Of a stretch of 64,000 nt of DNA, positions 18,543 to 26,443 are shown one piece after another; within the stretch, counting starts at the first letter, position 1, and every line of letters begins with the position of its first letter. Origin of the DNA: Anaerolineae bacterium (lineage in GTDB: Bacteria; Chloroflexota; Anaerolineae; DRVO01); NCBI GenBank assembly GCA_013178015.1, contig JABLXR010000017.1, positions 1 to 64,000 on the forward strand. The letters run 5' to 3'. The notes beneath the pieces are model-generated. The model ran no database searches. It was given only the letters and a program-made list of their open reading frames with translations, and was not told the origin of the DNA. A program made the position numbers and the translations under genes.

Positions 18543-19126
18543 GGGCCCGTCCCCTCCCGGCTTTGCGGCCGCGGCCAGGGAAAGGCCAAGGGCTGGTCGC
18601 TATCGCGGTACACGTCCAAGAGCCTCCACCGCCGGATCGGGTTGCCTCCGGCGGCTCCCCAGTAGGGTCCCGCTGTGCCCACGTCGAAGGTGTAGAAGTG
18701 CAGGCGCGAGTCGTCACCGCCGACCACGGTTACGTGCAGGCGGGCCACCCCCGCGTGTTCCGGCGAGGAGATGGGGCCGGGCTCGCAGCAGTTCCGCCAC
18801 CACTCCACCCCATGGATCTGATACCGCAACCCGGGAGCCATCGCCAGTAGCTCATCGGTTACGGATTCCCGGCGCTCCTGTAACTCGAGGGCAGCACCAT
18901 CCCGGAGGGGCCAGGCGGCCAGAGCCGCCGGCCGGTCCTGCCGGTTGACCGCTCCCAGGTAGGATGCCAGCCGGCGCTCCGAAGTCTCGCCCATCAGCCG
19001 CTCGATCAGTACGTGCGACTCCGGGAAGACGAGGTCCAGCACCCCAGCGTAGGCAGCCCCGGCCACGAGCAGCACCAGGACCGCACCCGTCCCCAGAATC
19101 AGAACCAAGCGTAGCCGTCTGCCCAT
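18539..19126 (-). CDS. Membrane-anchored extracytoplasmic protein, unknown
   Basis: A 195-residue protein with one N-terminal transmembrane segment (about residues 6-28) and a soluble domain outside the membrane. The domain (SYLGAVNRQDRPAALAAW, then beta strands ending DVYRD) has the helix-then-sheet order of NTF2-like folds, but this is only a resemblance. GGGGG precedes ATG 19126. Its stop overlaps the GTG start of the multi-PAS protein (GTGA at 18539-18542), so the two are co-translated, and it may be a membrane partner or signal input for that protein. It is divergent from the methyltransferase at 19270. Confidence 0.7.
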   Translation of the reverse strand: MGRRLRLVLILGTGAVLVLLVAGAAYAGVLDLVFPESHVLIERLMGETSERRLASYLGAVNRQDRPAALAAWPLRDGAALELQERRESVTDELLAMAPGLRYQIHGVEWWRNCCEPGPISSPEHAGVARLHVTVVGGDDSRLHFYTFDVGTAGPYWGAAGGNPIRRWRLLDVYRDSDQPLAFPWPRPQSREGTGP

Positions 19127-19224
19127 CGCACCCCCAAAGCGGAATGCACCACCGGGCCCGCCGGTCGCTCAGGCGCCGGCAGCATAGGCAGGAGTCACCT
19201 CTCCGCCCCACCCCGGCAGACACC

Positions 19225-19253
19225 TCGACCGCTGCCTCACCAGTCAGTATACT
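19225..19253 (+). promoter_or_regulatory. Candidate promoter of the 19270 methyltransferase
   Basis: TCGACC (19225-19230), a 17-base spacer and TATACT (19248-19253) fit a housekeeping-sigma promoter with a good -10 and a 4-of-6 match at -35. The predicted start is close to the ribosome site at 19260-19265, so the leader would be very short. Confidence 0.35.
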
Positions 19254-19269
19254 CGACCAGGAGGGACCC

Positions 19270-20031
19270 ATGCAGGCGTACGGCGCCGCCTTCGCTCGAG
19301 TCTACAACCAGCACTGGGGAGGGTTCGCCCGGCAGCTGGCGCCTCGTATCGAGGCTCTCTACGCCGGCACCGAGTTGGGCCAGAGGGAGAAGAGCCTCCT
19401 CGATGTGTGCTGCGGCACCGGCCAGCTGGCGCGGTACTTCCTGGAGCGCGGCTATAGGGTCACTGGCGTGGACCTGTCGCCAGCCATGCTGAAGTACGCT
19501 CGGGAGAACAACCGCGATCACGTAGCGAGCGGCCAGGCTCGGTTCCTACGGGCCGACGCCTCTTCGTTCAGGCTCAAGGAGAGCTTCGGCCTGGCCGCAT
19601 CCACCTACGATGCCCTCAACCACCTGCCCGACGAAGAAGCGCTAGCCGGATGCTTCCGCTCGGTCTATGACGCTCTCCTCCCCGGCGGCACCTTCATCTT
19701 CGACCTTAACACCGAGATGGGCCTGCGGCGCCACTGGGGCGGGATCAGCGTCACCGACAACGAGGAGGCCATGATCGTCACTCGAGGCATCTACGACGAG
19801 GCCGGTCGTCGCGCCCTCATTCGGCTGTCCGGCTTCGCCCCGGTGGGGCCCCGTCGCTACGAGCGCTTCGACGAGGTGGTCTACAATACCGCCTTCCCGC
19901 TGGAGCGCGTGGCGGAGCTGCTGCTGGAGGTGGGCTGGCGCGACGCCTACTTCTCCAGTCAGGCCGACCTCCTCACCCCCGTCGAGGATCCCGAAGCCGA
20001 GATGCGCGTCTTCGCGGTGGCCCGGAAGTAG
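19270..20031 (+). CDS. Class I SAM-dependent methyltransferase
   Basis: A 253-residue methyltransferase. ATG 19270 is chosen over a longer upstream frame because GGAGGG is 4 bases away and the domain begins here. SAM-binding motif I is LLDVCCGTGQLARYF from about residue 43, the acidic motif II is VTGVDLS near 63, and the post-motif RADASSFRL is near 97. The substrate-side half (residues 130-253) resembles small-molecule methyltransferases with a beta-extension. The target molecule is not known. A nucleotidyltransferase-like gene begins 4 bases after the stop, so the two are probably co-transcribed. It is one of three class I methyltransferases within 4.5 kb; they are not close copies. Confidence 0.88.
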   Translation: MQAYGAAFARVYNQHWGGFARQLAPRIEALYAGTELGQREKSLLDVCCGTGQLARYFLERGYRVTGVDLSPAMLKYARENNRDHVASGQARFLRADASSFRLKESFGLAASTYDALNHLPDEEALAGCFRSVYDALLPGGTFIFDLNTEMGLRRHWGGISVTDNEEAMIVTRGIYDEAGRRALIRLSGFAPVGPRRYERFDEVVYNTAFPLERVAELLLEVGWRDAYFSSQADLLTPVEDPEAEMRVFAVARK

Positions 20032-20035
20032 GTCG

Positions 20036-20500
20036 GTGCTGGGCGAGCCGCATCTGAAGGCTCTGCGCACCGTGTGCTCCCGGCTAGAGGGTGCCGCCAT
20101 CAACTGGGTGCTCACCGACAGCACCGCCTTCGCCGCCCAGGGCCTTCCCCTGCAGCCGCACGACATAGACCTGCAGGCGGATGCAGCCGGGGCCCACGCC
20201 ATCGAGGCAGCCCTGAAGGAGTACATGGTGGAGCCGGTCGCCTTCTCCTCTAGCGGACGCATCCGCTCCCATTTCGGCCGCGCCATCCTGGCCGGAGTGC
20301 GCGTGGAGATCATGGGAGACGTGGAAGTCCTGCTGCCCGACGGCACCTGGCGACCGCCGCCAGACATCCCCCGGCTCCGGCGCTGGGTGACCGCGGGCGG
20401 CCTGCGACTACCCGTACTTCCCCTGGAGTACGAGTGTCGGGCCTACCTCCAGCTGGGACGCCTAGATCGGGCAGAGCTGCTGCGCCGGTACCTTAGCTGA
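20036..20500 (+). CDS. Nucleotidyltransferase-fold domain protein
   Basis: A 154-residue protein starting at GTG 20036, 4 bases after the methyltransferase stop. The run INWVLTDSTAFAAQGL with PHDIDLQ near 41-47 has the pattern of the nucleotidyltransferase fold (helix start, then DxD). The usual GS pair is replaced by TDS, so catalysis is uncertain. Later VEIMGDVEV and a Leu-rich C-terminal helix fit small aminoglycoside-nucleotidyltransferase-like or AbiEii-like proteins. No toxin or antitoxin partner is directly attached. Function unknown. Confidence 0.6.
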   Translation: MLGEPHLKALRTVCSRLEGAAINWVLTDSTAFAAQGLPLQPHDIDLQADAAGAHAIEAALKEYMVEPVAFSSSGRIRSHFGRAILAGVRVEIMGDVEVLLPDGTWRPPPDIPRLRRWVTAGGLRLPVLPLEYECRAYLQLGRLDRAELLRRYLS

Positions 20501-20609
20501 GGCCGGGCGACGGCTGGCGCTGCCCCGTCCCCACAGACACTCGCGTTGCCGGGAACCGGGCCCGGCTCCACCCCACGTGCCGGCCGGAAGGCGCGTGGTG
20601 GTAGGCGGG

Positions 20610-20638
20610 GCGACAACCGGCACGCTGTCGTGTATACT
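20610..20638 (+). promoter_or_regulatory. Candidate promoter of MNT/HEPN pair
   Basis: GCGACA (20610-20615), a 17-base spacer and TATACT (20633-20638) stand 33 bases before the MNT start at 20671. The -10 is strong and the -35 matches four of six positions. Confidence 0.45.
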
Positions 20639-20670
20639 TGCGTTGAACACCTACCTCGCATCGAGGAAGA

Positions 20671-21006
20671 ATGGCTAGCGAGCGAGACAGAACTGGGGTA
20701 GCCGCTGCACTGCGGGAGGCAGTCACTCGCCTCGTCGCCTGCCTCAACCCTGAGCGTATCATCATATTCGGTTCGCAGGCTCGATCGGATGCCGGCCCGG
20801 AGAGCGACATTGACCTCTTGGTGGTCCTGCGCGACGAGCAATCCGTGGGCCTGGCCGAGGACAAAGCCTACCGCGTCCTCGCCGACCTGGAGGTTCCGGT
20901 CGATGTGGTCGCCGTGAACGCGCGATTCCTGGAGACCTACGGAGACCTGGTGGGCACCGTGACGCGAACCGCCCTGCGAGAGGGCAAGGTGCTATATGCC
21001 AGGTGA
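20671..21006 (+). CDS. MNT-type nucleotidyltransferase antitoxin
   Basis: A 111-residue minimal nucleotidyltransferase. The GSx10DxD motif is exact: Gly 34-Ser 35, then Asp 46 and Asp 48 (GSQARSDAGPESDID). In MntA/HepT modules this protein adds AMP to the HEPN RNase partner and so silences it. GAGG precedes ATG 20671 by 4 bases and a good promoter lies upstream. The partner gene starts at 20996, overlapping the last 11 bases, the usual order and overlap for such pairs. The partner is damaged, so the antitoxin may be an orphan. Confidence 0.8.
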   Translation: MASERDRTGVAAALREAVTRLVACLNPERIIIFGSQARSDAGPESDIDLLVVLRDEQSVGLAEDKAYRVLADLEVPVDVVAVNARFLETYGDLVGTVTRTALREGKVLYAR

Positions 21007-21355
21007 ATCGCGCGAGGCTGCCGCGGAGCTAGCGCGGGATTGGCTCAGGCATGCCCGTGACGACCTGGCGGTAGCTCGCCTCGCCGGCGACGAGAGAGTC
21101 GCCCCGGGCATCGCAGCCTTCAGTGCTAAGCACGCAGCCGAGAAGGCCTTGAGAGCTCTCCTCGTCGCAAGGCAGGGGGCGGCTCGGTGGCGCGGCCCGT
21201 CCACCCACGGGTCCACGATGACGTCGTCACCGGGGTCGAACCAGTCCATCGGCTGGCTCAGCGCGGTCAACTGCCGGCCTCGAACCGCAACTCTACCGAA
21301 TCCGCCACCGGTTCGTATCCGATCTCCCGGTAGATGTGGTTCGAGGTGGGGTTAG
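20996..21355 (+). pseudogene. Broken HEPN toxin gene, partner of MNT antitoxin
   Basis: The first 60 residues are a clear HEPN helix pair (ARDWLRHARDDLAVARLAG, FSAKHAAEKALRALLVARQG). After about position 21180 the frame turns to Pro/Ser/Arg-rich sequence and runs into the 3' end of the acetyltransferase gene on the other strand. Reading one frame over between roughly 21210 and 21280 gives VHPRVHDDVV and VHRLAQ, resembling the HDL-type second half of HEPN proteins, so a frameshift plus truncation is likely. The second helix pair that would complete the RNase fold is missing. Without the ORF break this would be the toxin of a MNT-HEPN module. A genuine short protein is less likely. Confidence 0.65.
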
Positions 21356-22130
21356 CGAGGTCGGTGTAGAGGAAGCAGAACTGCCGCCCGCTGTCGAGCA
21401 CCAGCTGACTTACGGCGGCCACGCAGGCGCTGGCGTAGCCCCGGCGCCGCTTCTCGGGCGGGGTGTAGACCGCCCCGATGCGCATGCCGTGAGGCGTCGG
21501 GCCGGTGCACCCGGCCATGGAAACCGGCTCTCCGTCCTCCCAGAGGTAGAGGCCACGCGACCCAGACGTCAGGAAGCGATCGAGGCTCCTGTCGGGGTCT
21601 CCCACACCTCCCGCTGCCTCCCGATCGAAGCCGTAGAACCACCGGCGCAACAGAGGACGGTCCGACTCGGTGGCCCGCCGCAGCTGTCCGGGCACTCCCT
21701 CAGGAGGGCGGACTCGCTCCAGCTTGAAGATACGCTGGGCCATCCTGACGTTGTAGCTCCTCCCCGTTCGCTCCCGCCAAATGTCGGCGAAAGCTCGGGC
21801 CAGCTCAACCGGCCCCGTCACTCCAGGAGGCTCCCAGCCCCCCGCCAGGAGGTCGGAGGCGAACAGCGTCAACGCCTCCTGGTAGTCCGTGTCGGAGAGG
21901 ATCAGGTTATGCGGCGGGGTCATGACCGCCGCCGCCACCGGCTCGTCTTCCTCTTCCACCAGGGCCAGGTACGGTGGTGGATGTACCCACTCCGCTCCGC
22001 TGGCGATGCCGGCCGCGATGCCGAGGATCAGGTTGTGCTCCGCCTCCCGCTTCAGCAGGAACGGCTTCGCGCGCTCGTAGAAATCCGACCCCCTATCAAA
22101 CCGCTTCAGACGCACGCAGACCTCCCTCAC
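21267..22130 (-). CDS. GNAT-family N-acetyltransferase
   Basis: A 287-residue protein with a C-terminal GNAT domain. Motif A reads IGAVYTPPEKRRRGYASACVAAV near residues 215-240, the acetyl-CoA loop, followed by FLYTDLANPTSNHIYREIGYEPV, the usual motif B. The N-terminal half (residues 1-140) is another, weaker GNAT-like or accessory domain. GTG 22130 overlaps the upstream methyltransferase stop (GTGA); a second GTG at 22115, 5 bases after GGGAGG, is an equally good start and would shorten the protein by five residues. Substrate unknown. It is the last gene of a short operon and runs into the decayed HEPN gene. Confidence 0.85.
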   Translation of the reverse strand: MREVCVRLKRFDRGSDFYERAKPFLLKREAEHNLILGIAAGIASGAEWVHPPPYLALVEEEDEPVAAAVMTPPHNLILSDTDYQEALTLFASDLLAGGWEPPGVTGPVELARAFADIWRERTGRSYNVRMAQRIFKLERVRPPEGVPGQLRRATESDRPLLRRWFYGFDREAAGGVGDPDRSLDRFLTSGSRGLYLWEDGEPVSMAGCTGPTPHGMRIGAVYTPPEKRRRGYASACVAAVSQLVLDSGRQFCFLYTDLANPTSNHIYREIGYEPVADSVELRFEAGS

Positions 22131-22882
22131 CCGCGCTCCGCCACCACAATCAGCCGGCGGCTCTCGTTCCGGTCGTAGGGCTGGAAGCCGTATCCGCCAT
22201 AGAAGTGGACCGCGGCAAAGCCGGCTTCGTCCAACAGGCGCGCGTAGTCATCGCGGAGCAGAACCCGAGGGTAGTCGGTGCTCCACACCTTGAGTTCTCC
22301 CCCAGGCCGCCTGTGGTCCACGTCCACTATGTTGTAGCACGCCCCCTGGCCCTCGTAGTCAATGACGAACAGCCGGGTTACCTCGGGCGTGTCCAGCGCC
22401 AGAAGGAAGCGGGGCTTCTCCCGCCACTGCCGGTCGCTGGTGCCCTGGGTGAGCACCAGAATGCCGCCCGGGCGCAACACGTCGCGCATGCTGCGAAAGG
22501 CCTTGCCCGCCTCGTCCTCGTCCGGCAGGTGCAATATGGAGCTGGACAGGCAGACCACTGCGTCAAAGGGGCAGCCGAAGTACTCGGGCAGGTGGCGGTA
22601 GTCCACCCGATGTAGCGGTACCTCTAGCCCTGCCCCGTCCAGGTTGCGCCTGGCCTGGGCCAGCATGGAGGGGGAGATGTCGGACCCTACCACATCGCAG
22701 CCCAGCTGCAGGAACAGGGTCAAGTCGTGGCCCGTGCCGCAGGCGCAGTCCAGGAGGCGATGGACCTTGTGCTCCTGGAACAGGCGCCGGTAGAACGAAA
22801 CCACAACCTCATCGTGGACCCCGAACTCCCCCAGGAAGAGATCGTACCGCTCGGCGAAGCCTTCGTACAGGTCTTCAGGCAA
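22127..22882 (-). CDS. Class I SAM-dependent methyltransferase
   Basis: A 251-residue methyltransferase with motif I LLDCACGTGHDLTLF near 43, motif II GSDIS near 66 and the post-motif HRVDYRHLP near 92. The start is a TTG at 22882, 6 bases after GGGAGG. A conserved TRLFVIDYEG and WSTDYPRVLLRDDYARLL region in the C-terminal half is seen in glycine/sarcosine-type and ubiquinone-type small methyltransferases; the acceptor is not identifiable. It is coupled to the acetyltransferase (GTGA overlap), so acetylation and methylation of the same class of metabolite is possible but only inferred. Confidence 0.87.
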   Translation of the reverse strand: MPEDLYEGFAERYDLFLGEFGVHDEVVVSFYRRLFQEHKVHRLLDCACGTGHDLTLFLQLGCDVVGSDISPSMLAQARRNLDGAGLEVPLHRVDYRHLPEYFGCPFDAVVCLSSSILHLPDEDEAGKAFRSMRDVLRPGGILVLTQGTSDRQWREKPRFLLALDTPEVTRLFVIDYEGQGACYNIVDVDHRRPGGELKVWSTDYPRVLLRDDYARLLDEAGFAAVHFYGGYGFQPYDRNESRRLIVVAERG

Positions 22883-22928
22883 GGGCCCCCTCCCGGCCGG
22901 CCGGGAAAACTAGTTCTCGGCCCGGTGC

Positions 22929-23675
22929 TTACCAGTCCTTGCGAGCCCAAATGAAGATCCAACCCGGCCCAGATCGGATCCGGCGCACGTGGAAGGGGGA
23001 CTCCTCCAGCATGGACGAGACCTCCATGGGCGTGTAGCTCGCCAGGATGGAACCGGTGGGCTCTTCGATCTCGCGCAGGGGCCCGGGTACGACGAACTGC
23101 CGGGCGAACAGCACGCCCCAGTAGAAGATCCGTCGCGGGTCGCGCCGAGTATCGAAGATCAGAAGCTGCCCGCCAGGCTTGAGCACTCGATGTATCTCTT
23201 GTAGGCCCGCGTTAGGGGCAGACCAGTGGTGCAGCGAGAGCGAGCTGACCACGAAGTCCACGCTCTCGTCCTCGAACGGGAGATTGTGGGCATCTCCGGC
23301 ACGGAACTCGATTCGCTCACCGAGCCCTTCCCTCTCAGCGTTACGCCGGGCCAGCTCGACCATGTCGGCGGAGGGTTCCACCCCGATGAGCTTCAAGTTG
23401 GGATGGGCGCGCGCGATGTCCATCAAGAGATGTCCGGGGCCGCTGCCCACATCCACCAGCGTGCCCATGGGACCGAAGTGCTCCAGTTCCCTCAGCACCA
23501 GCTGCCGCAAAGCCTGGAGCTGGGGAAGCCTGGCCACCTGGTCGTAGGCCTCGACCAACCTCTGCCCCTCGATCCCTTCGCGACTGGGTTGTCGGGCCGA
23601 CTTGACCCGCGGCATGCCAAGGAACCCCAGAATCGCGCCGATGATTACCGGAAACGATAGCAACTTACGCTTCAT
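22929..23675 (-). CDS. Membrane-anchored UbiE-like methyltransferase
   Basis: A 248-residue class I methyltransferase with a basic, hydrophobic N-terminus (MKRKLLSFPVIIGAILGFLG) able to anchor it in the membrane. Motif I is LVDVGSGPGHLLMDIA near 74, motif II VEPSADM near 99, then GDAHNLPFEDESVDFVVS near 127-144, the UbiE/Coq5-type region. GGAG lies before ATG 23675. UbiE-like enzymes methylate quinone or lipid precursors, which fits a membrane location, but the substrate is not known. Downstream is the methyltransferase/acetyltransferase pair in the same orientation. Confidence 0.85.
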   Translation of the reverse strand: MKRKLLSFPVIIGAILGFLGMPRVKSARQPSREGIEGQRLVEAYDQVARLPQLQALRQLVLRELEHFGPMGTLVDVGSGPGHLLMDIARAHPNLKLIGVEPSADMVELARRNAEREGLGERIEFRAGDAHNLPFEDESVDFVVSSLSLHHWSAPNAGLQEIHRVLKPGGQLLIFDTRRDPRRIFYWGVLFARQFVVPGPLREIEEPTGSILASYTPMEVSSMLEESPFHVRRIRSGPGWIFIWARKDW

Positions 23676-23689
23676 GGGTGTCTCTCCTG

Positions 23690-23755
23690 TAAGTGGTGAG
23701 TAGTAAGTGGTGAGTAGTTGTGTGGCTCACCCAGTGGCACTCCCTACTCACCACT
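23690..23755. repeat. Tandem and inverted AGTGGTGAGTAG repeat at gene end
   Basis: A 14-base unit TAAGTGGTGAGTAG occurs twice in tandem (23690-23703, 23704-23717) and its 12-base core is repeated inverted as CTACTCACCACT at 23744-23755. The creatininase stop codon (23748-23750) is inside the inverted copy. The arms can pair to form a hairpin just after that gene. Confidence 0.85.
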
Positions 23756-24545
23756 CCCTCAGCCCTCGCTCGCGACGGAAGAACTCCTCCTCCAGCGCCG
23801 GCACCACCTGATCCGCCTTGACGGCGGCGATGAACTCCGCCAGCGTGTCCACCGCCATGTCCACCAGGATCTCGCCCTTCTCCCTCGAAGCGAAGCGAGC
23901 ATCCCCGGCATAGTGCTCGGGGTAGTTGGAGTACCAGCCGATGCCAGTGAAAGCATCTCCCAGATGGGCCAATCGTCCCCGGGCATGCCCGGGCTCATCC
24001 GGGATCCGCTCGCTGCGCACTAGGTGGGCGTGGTTGGCCAACGACACGCTGGTCTCCTGCTCCCCCGCGTGTCCGTCCTCCGTGGTCTCGCGGATGGCTC
24101 TCCAGCGCTCCTCTCGCTCCGGGGTAAGCCGCATGCTGGGAGCATACAGGCTGTAACCCTTCTCCTCCCACAGGCTGGCCTGCGCCAGGAAGCGGACGAA
24201 GTGAGTGTTGCCGCCGTGCCCGTTGAAGGCGATGATCTTGCCGAACCCGTTGCGGCCGATCTCGTCGAAGACGCTCTGCACTAGATCCAAGAGCAGGGTA
24301 GGCCTCAGCGTCACCGCCCCGGGGAAGGCCCTCGCTTCATAGATCTGCCCGAAGTAGAAGGGCGGGAACACCACCGCCGGCTCCTTCTCGGCCGCCAGGC
24401 TGGCGATCCGGTGAGCGTTGAGGTAATCCGTGCCCAGGGGAAGGTGATCGCTATGCCGCTCCAGCACTCCCATGGCCACCACGCACACGCTCACCTCCCG
24501 AGCGGCCCGGCCCAGTTCGGGCGCCGTCATCTGCTCCCATTGCAT
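23748..24545 (-). CDS. Creatininase-family amidohydrolase
   Basis: A 265-residue metal-dependent amidohydrolase of the creatininase superfamily. Metal-binding residues fit: Glu 29, His 31 and Asp 40 in LERHSDHLPLGTD, the NGHGGN motif at 107-112, His 158 and Glu 161 in GHAGEQETS. The family hydrolyses creatinine, formamides in riboflavin/deazaflavin synthesis, or peptide bonds in modified peptides. No riboflavin or mycofactocin genes are near, so the substrate is open. AAGGAGG stands before ATG 24545. Its stop codon is supplied by the iterated AGTGGTGAGTAG repeat. Confidence 0.87.
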   Translation of the reverse strand: MQWEQMTAPELGRAAREVSVCVVAMGVLERHSDHLPLGTDYLNAHRIASLAAEKEPAVVFPPFYFGQIYEARAFPGAVTLRPTLLLDLVQSVFDEIGRNGFGKIIAFNGHGGNTHFVRFLAQASLWEEKGYSLYAPSMRLTPEREERWRAIRETTEDGHAGEQETSVSLANHAHLVRSERIPDEPGHARGRLAHLGDAFTGIGWYSNYPEHYAGDARFASREKGEILVDMAVDTLAEFIAAVKADQVVPALEEEFFRRERGLREW

Positions 24546-24579
24546 CGTGACCTCCTTGCCTCCGCGTCTGCTCTGTGTT

Positions 24580-25188
24580 CTATGCCCGCCTGGTCCAGAC
24601 CGACCACCAGGGGGCTTGGTCTACTTCCGCGATCGGGCGGCCCCGGCGCACCCGTGCGCGCACCGGAGCGCTCGGCTGCTCCTCGGGGGGAGCCCCCTGC
24701 GCCTCCTCCCCCGGGGCTTTCACTGCCTGTACCGGTGCCACCGGGGCATCTCCCGGCGGCCCCTCGATCGGGATGCGCTCGGCTAGTGGCGGCCTCTGCT
24801 CCTTCGCCTCCAGGCGTTGGATGAGGGCATCCAACTCAGCGTTGAGCTGCCGGAGCGCCGCTACCAAGCGCGGGCGAAGCTCATCCAGGGCCTGGCTGCC
24901 GGCCGCGCGCGCCGTCTGCGCTACCTTCTCCACCGAGACTCGCACCTGCTCCGCTTCCGGGGTCGACGCCACCTCCTTGGCGATCTGCCCTACGTCCCGG
25001 GAGAGCGATTCCAAGCTCTCCTCCAGAGTCTGCATGCCCCGGCGGTTGGCCTCGCTCTCCCACGCCGCCCGGAGTGCCTGGGCCATGCGACGCCCCGCAA
25101 GCCGAAACTGCTCGCCCACCTCCTGCCAGGAGTCGGTCCGCTCCGCCTCCACCGACCTGTGCTCGCCCACGACTCCTTCCTCGTCCAT
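24580..25188 (-). CDS. Helical coiled-coil protein, paralogue of 33478-33846
   Basis: A 202-residue, highly charged, all-helical protein without signal peptide or membrane segment. GGAGGAG precedes ATG 25188. Residues about 20-125 align with the whole of the 122-residue protein at 33478-33846: both read W-E-GQF-GR-A-R-A-ESE-NRR, then an ALR-LN-EL-L-R end. A Pro/Ala/Glu-rich tail of about 75 residues (130-202) is unique to this copy. I do not recognise a function; such proteins could be scaffolds or phage-shock/ATPase-linked helical proteins. Neighbours on the same strand are the creatininase and a toroid protein. Confidence 0.7.
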   Translation of the reverse strand: MDEEGVVGEHRSVEAERTDSWQEVGEQFRLAGRRMAQALRAAWESEANRRGMQTLEESLESLSRDVGQIAKEVASTPEAEQVRVSVEKVAQTARAAGSQALDELRPRLVAALRQLNAELDALIQRLEAKEQRPPLAERIPIEGPPGDAPVAPVQAVKAPGEEAQGAPPEEQPSAPVRARVRRGRPIAEVDQAPWWSVWTRRA

Positions 25189-25217
25189 ATCCGCTCCTCC
25201 GATGCTACTGACCCTGG

Positions 25218-26201
25218 TTAGTCTACCTGAGCCAACGGGGGCCGGTAGCGCCCGGCGGCCCTGAGGACATAGAGTGCGTCCGCCGTGACGAACTCGTTCA
25301 TCCGCCTCTTGTCGGCACCGCCCCAGTCCGCCCGGGAACTGCCCGACTGGTTTGACTCGCTGACGGTGTAGTACTTGGCCTCCGCCGGGAAGCCGCCGTC
25401 CTCCAGCTGCTTCGACTGCAGCAAGTCCAGCGCCTCGTCACAGCGTCGGTCGCGGATGAGTCCCGCTTCGGCCAGCACCTTGAGGCCGAAGAGGATGTCA
25501 TAGTGCCAGTAGCAGGGGTAGTGCAGTTGCACGAAGCCGGGGCTGATCACGCTGCCGTCGCTCTGACGTCGGAACAGCCTTCGCTTCAGGAAGATGTTGG
25601 CAGCCCTTAGCGCCGACTGCATCGGCTTGCCGCTGCCGGTCAGCTTACTGTGCCAGGCCAGGCCGCGCAGGGGAATGAGAGTCTCCATGAAAGACGAGTT
25701 GGTGGCCTCGGGGCGCTTGTCGCAGTTCCATCCGCCGTCGTGCCACTGCCACTTCATCAGACGCTGGGCTAACTCCTCGGTGCGGCTATCCGCTAGGCCC
25801 AGAGCCAGCAGGTAGTAGAGCGCGTTGCCCTCCTGGGAGGCACACCGTCGCACCCGTCCGTTGATCTCCTTGATGCTCTTCTCGTGCCTCTCGGAGAACA
25901 GCCACTCATAGACCTGGTCTCGCAAGGGCAGCAGGGAGTCATCGCCCGGCGGGTATCCCAGATCGGCCAGCTGGGCCAAGACCCAGTGGGCACCGTACCA
26001 CTTCCTATAGGGATGATGCGGGATCCGTCCCTCCTCATCTCTTTCCGAGAGCAACGCCTGTACCCGAGGCGAGGAGACAATCTCCCGGCGCTTCACCATG
26101 CTGTCCCAGGAATAGGGATCGGCCCCCAGCACCAGCACTTGCGTCTTGACCCGAACGGCCGGGTCGTCCGACTGCAGCAGCCGCTCTATCACGCTCGGCA
26201 T
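25218..26201 (-). CDS. Alpha/alpha-toroid (prenyltransferase-like repeat) protein
   Basis: A 327-residue protein of the squalene-cyclase/prenyltransferase repeat type. Helical repeats carry WQWHDGGWNCDKRPEATNSSF near 150-170 and LLQSKQLEDGGFPAEAKYY near 270-288, the DGGW/GGF motifs of these barrels. The catalytic DxDD or zinc ligands of true cyclases and prenyltransferases are not evident, so it is probably a toroid-fold protein of other function. ATG 26201 is preferred to the GTG at 26204 because GGAGG is 6 bases away. Residues 56-75 (EGRIPHHPYRKWYGAHWVL) are a recognisable start of this family in GC-rich bacteria. Confidence 0.75.
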   Translation of the reverse strand: MPSVIERLLQSDDPAVRVKTQVLVLGADPYSWDSMVKRREIVSSPRVQALLSERDEEGRIPHHPYRKWYGAHWVLAQLADLGYPPGDDSLLPLRDQVYEWLFSERHEKSIKEINGRVRRCASQEGNALYYLLALGLADSRTEELAQRLMKWQWHDGGWNCDKRPEATNSSFMETLIPLRGLAWHSKLTGSGKPMQSALRAANIFLKRRLFRRQSDGSVISPGFVQLHYPCYWHYDILFGLKVLAEAGLIRDRRCDEALDLLQSKQLEDGGFPAEAKYYTVSESNQSGSSRADWGGADKRRMNEFVTADALYVLRAAGRYRPPLAQVD

Positions 26202-26443
26202 CACTCACCTCCAACTCCAACCCACAACGACCTTCTGGCCGGTGGGCCCTGCTTCCCGGCCGCCTCTCTAGCAACGATTCTAGCCGTTGGGGAACCAGGC
26301 ACAAGCCAGGACCCTCTCGAGGTGAGAACCCTAGGCGCCGTGCCCCGCCAACTCTCTCGTCACGCCGCCCTCAGTCACGAGCCTACCCTGAACGAAGGGA
26401 TCGGGCCGGCTTGCCCTCCTCCCGCCTCCGCGCCTCGCTATCT

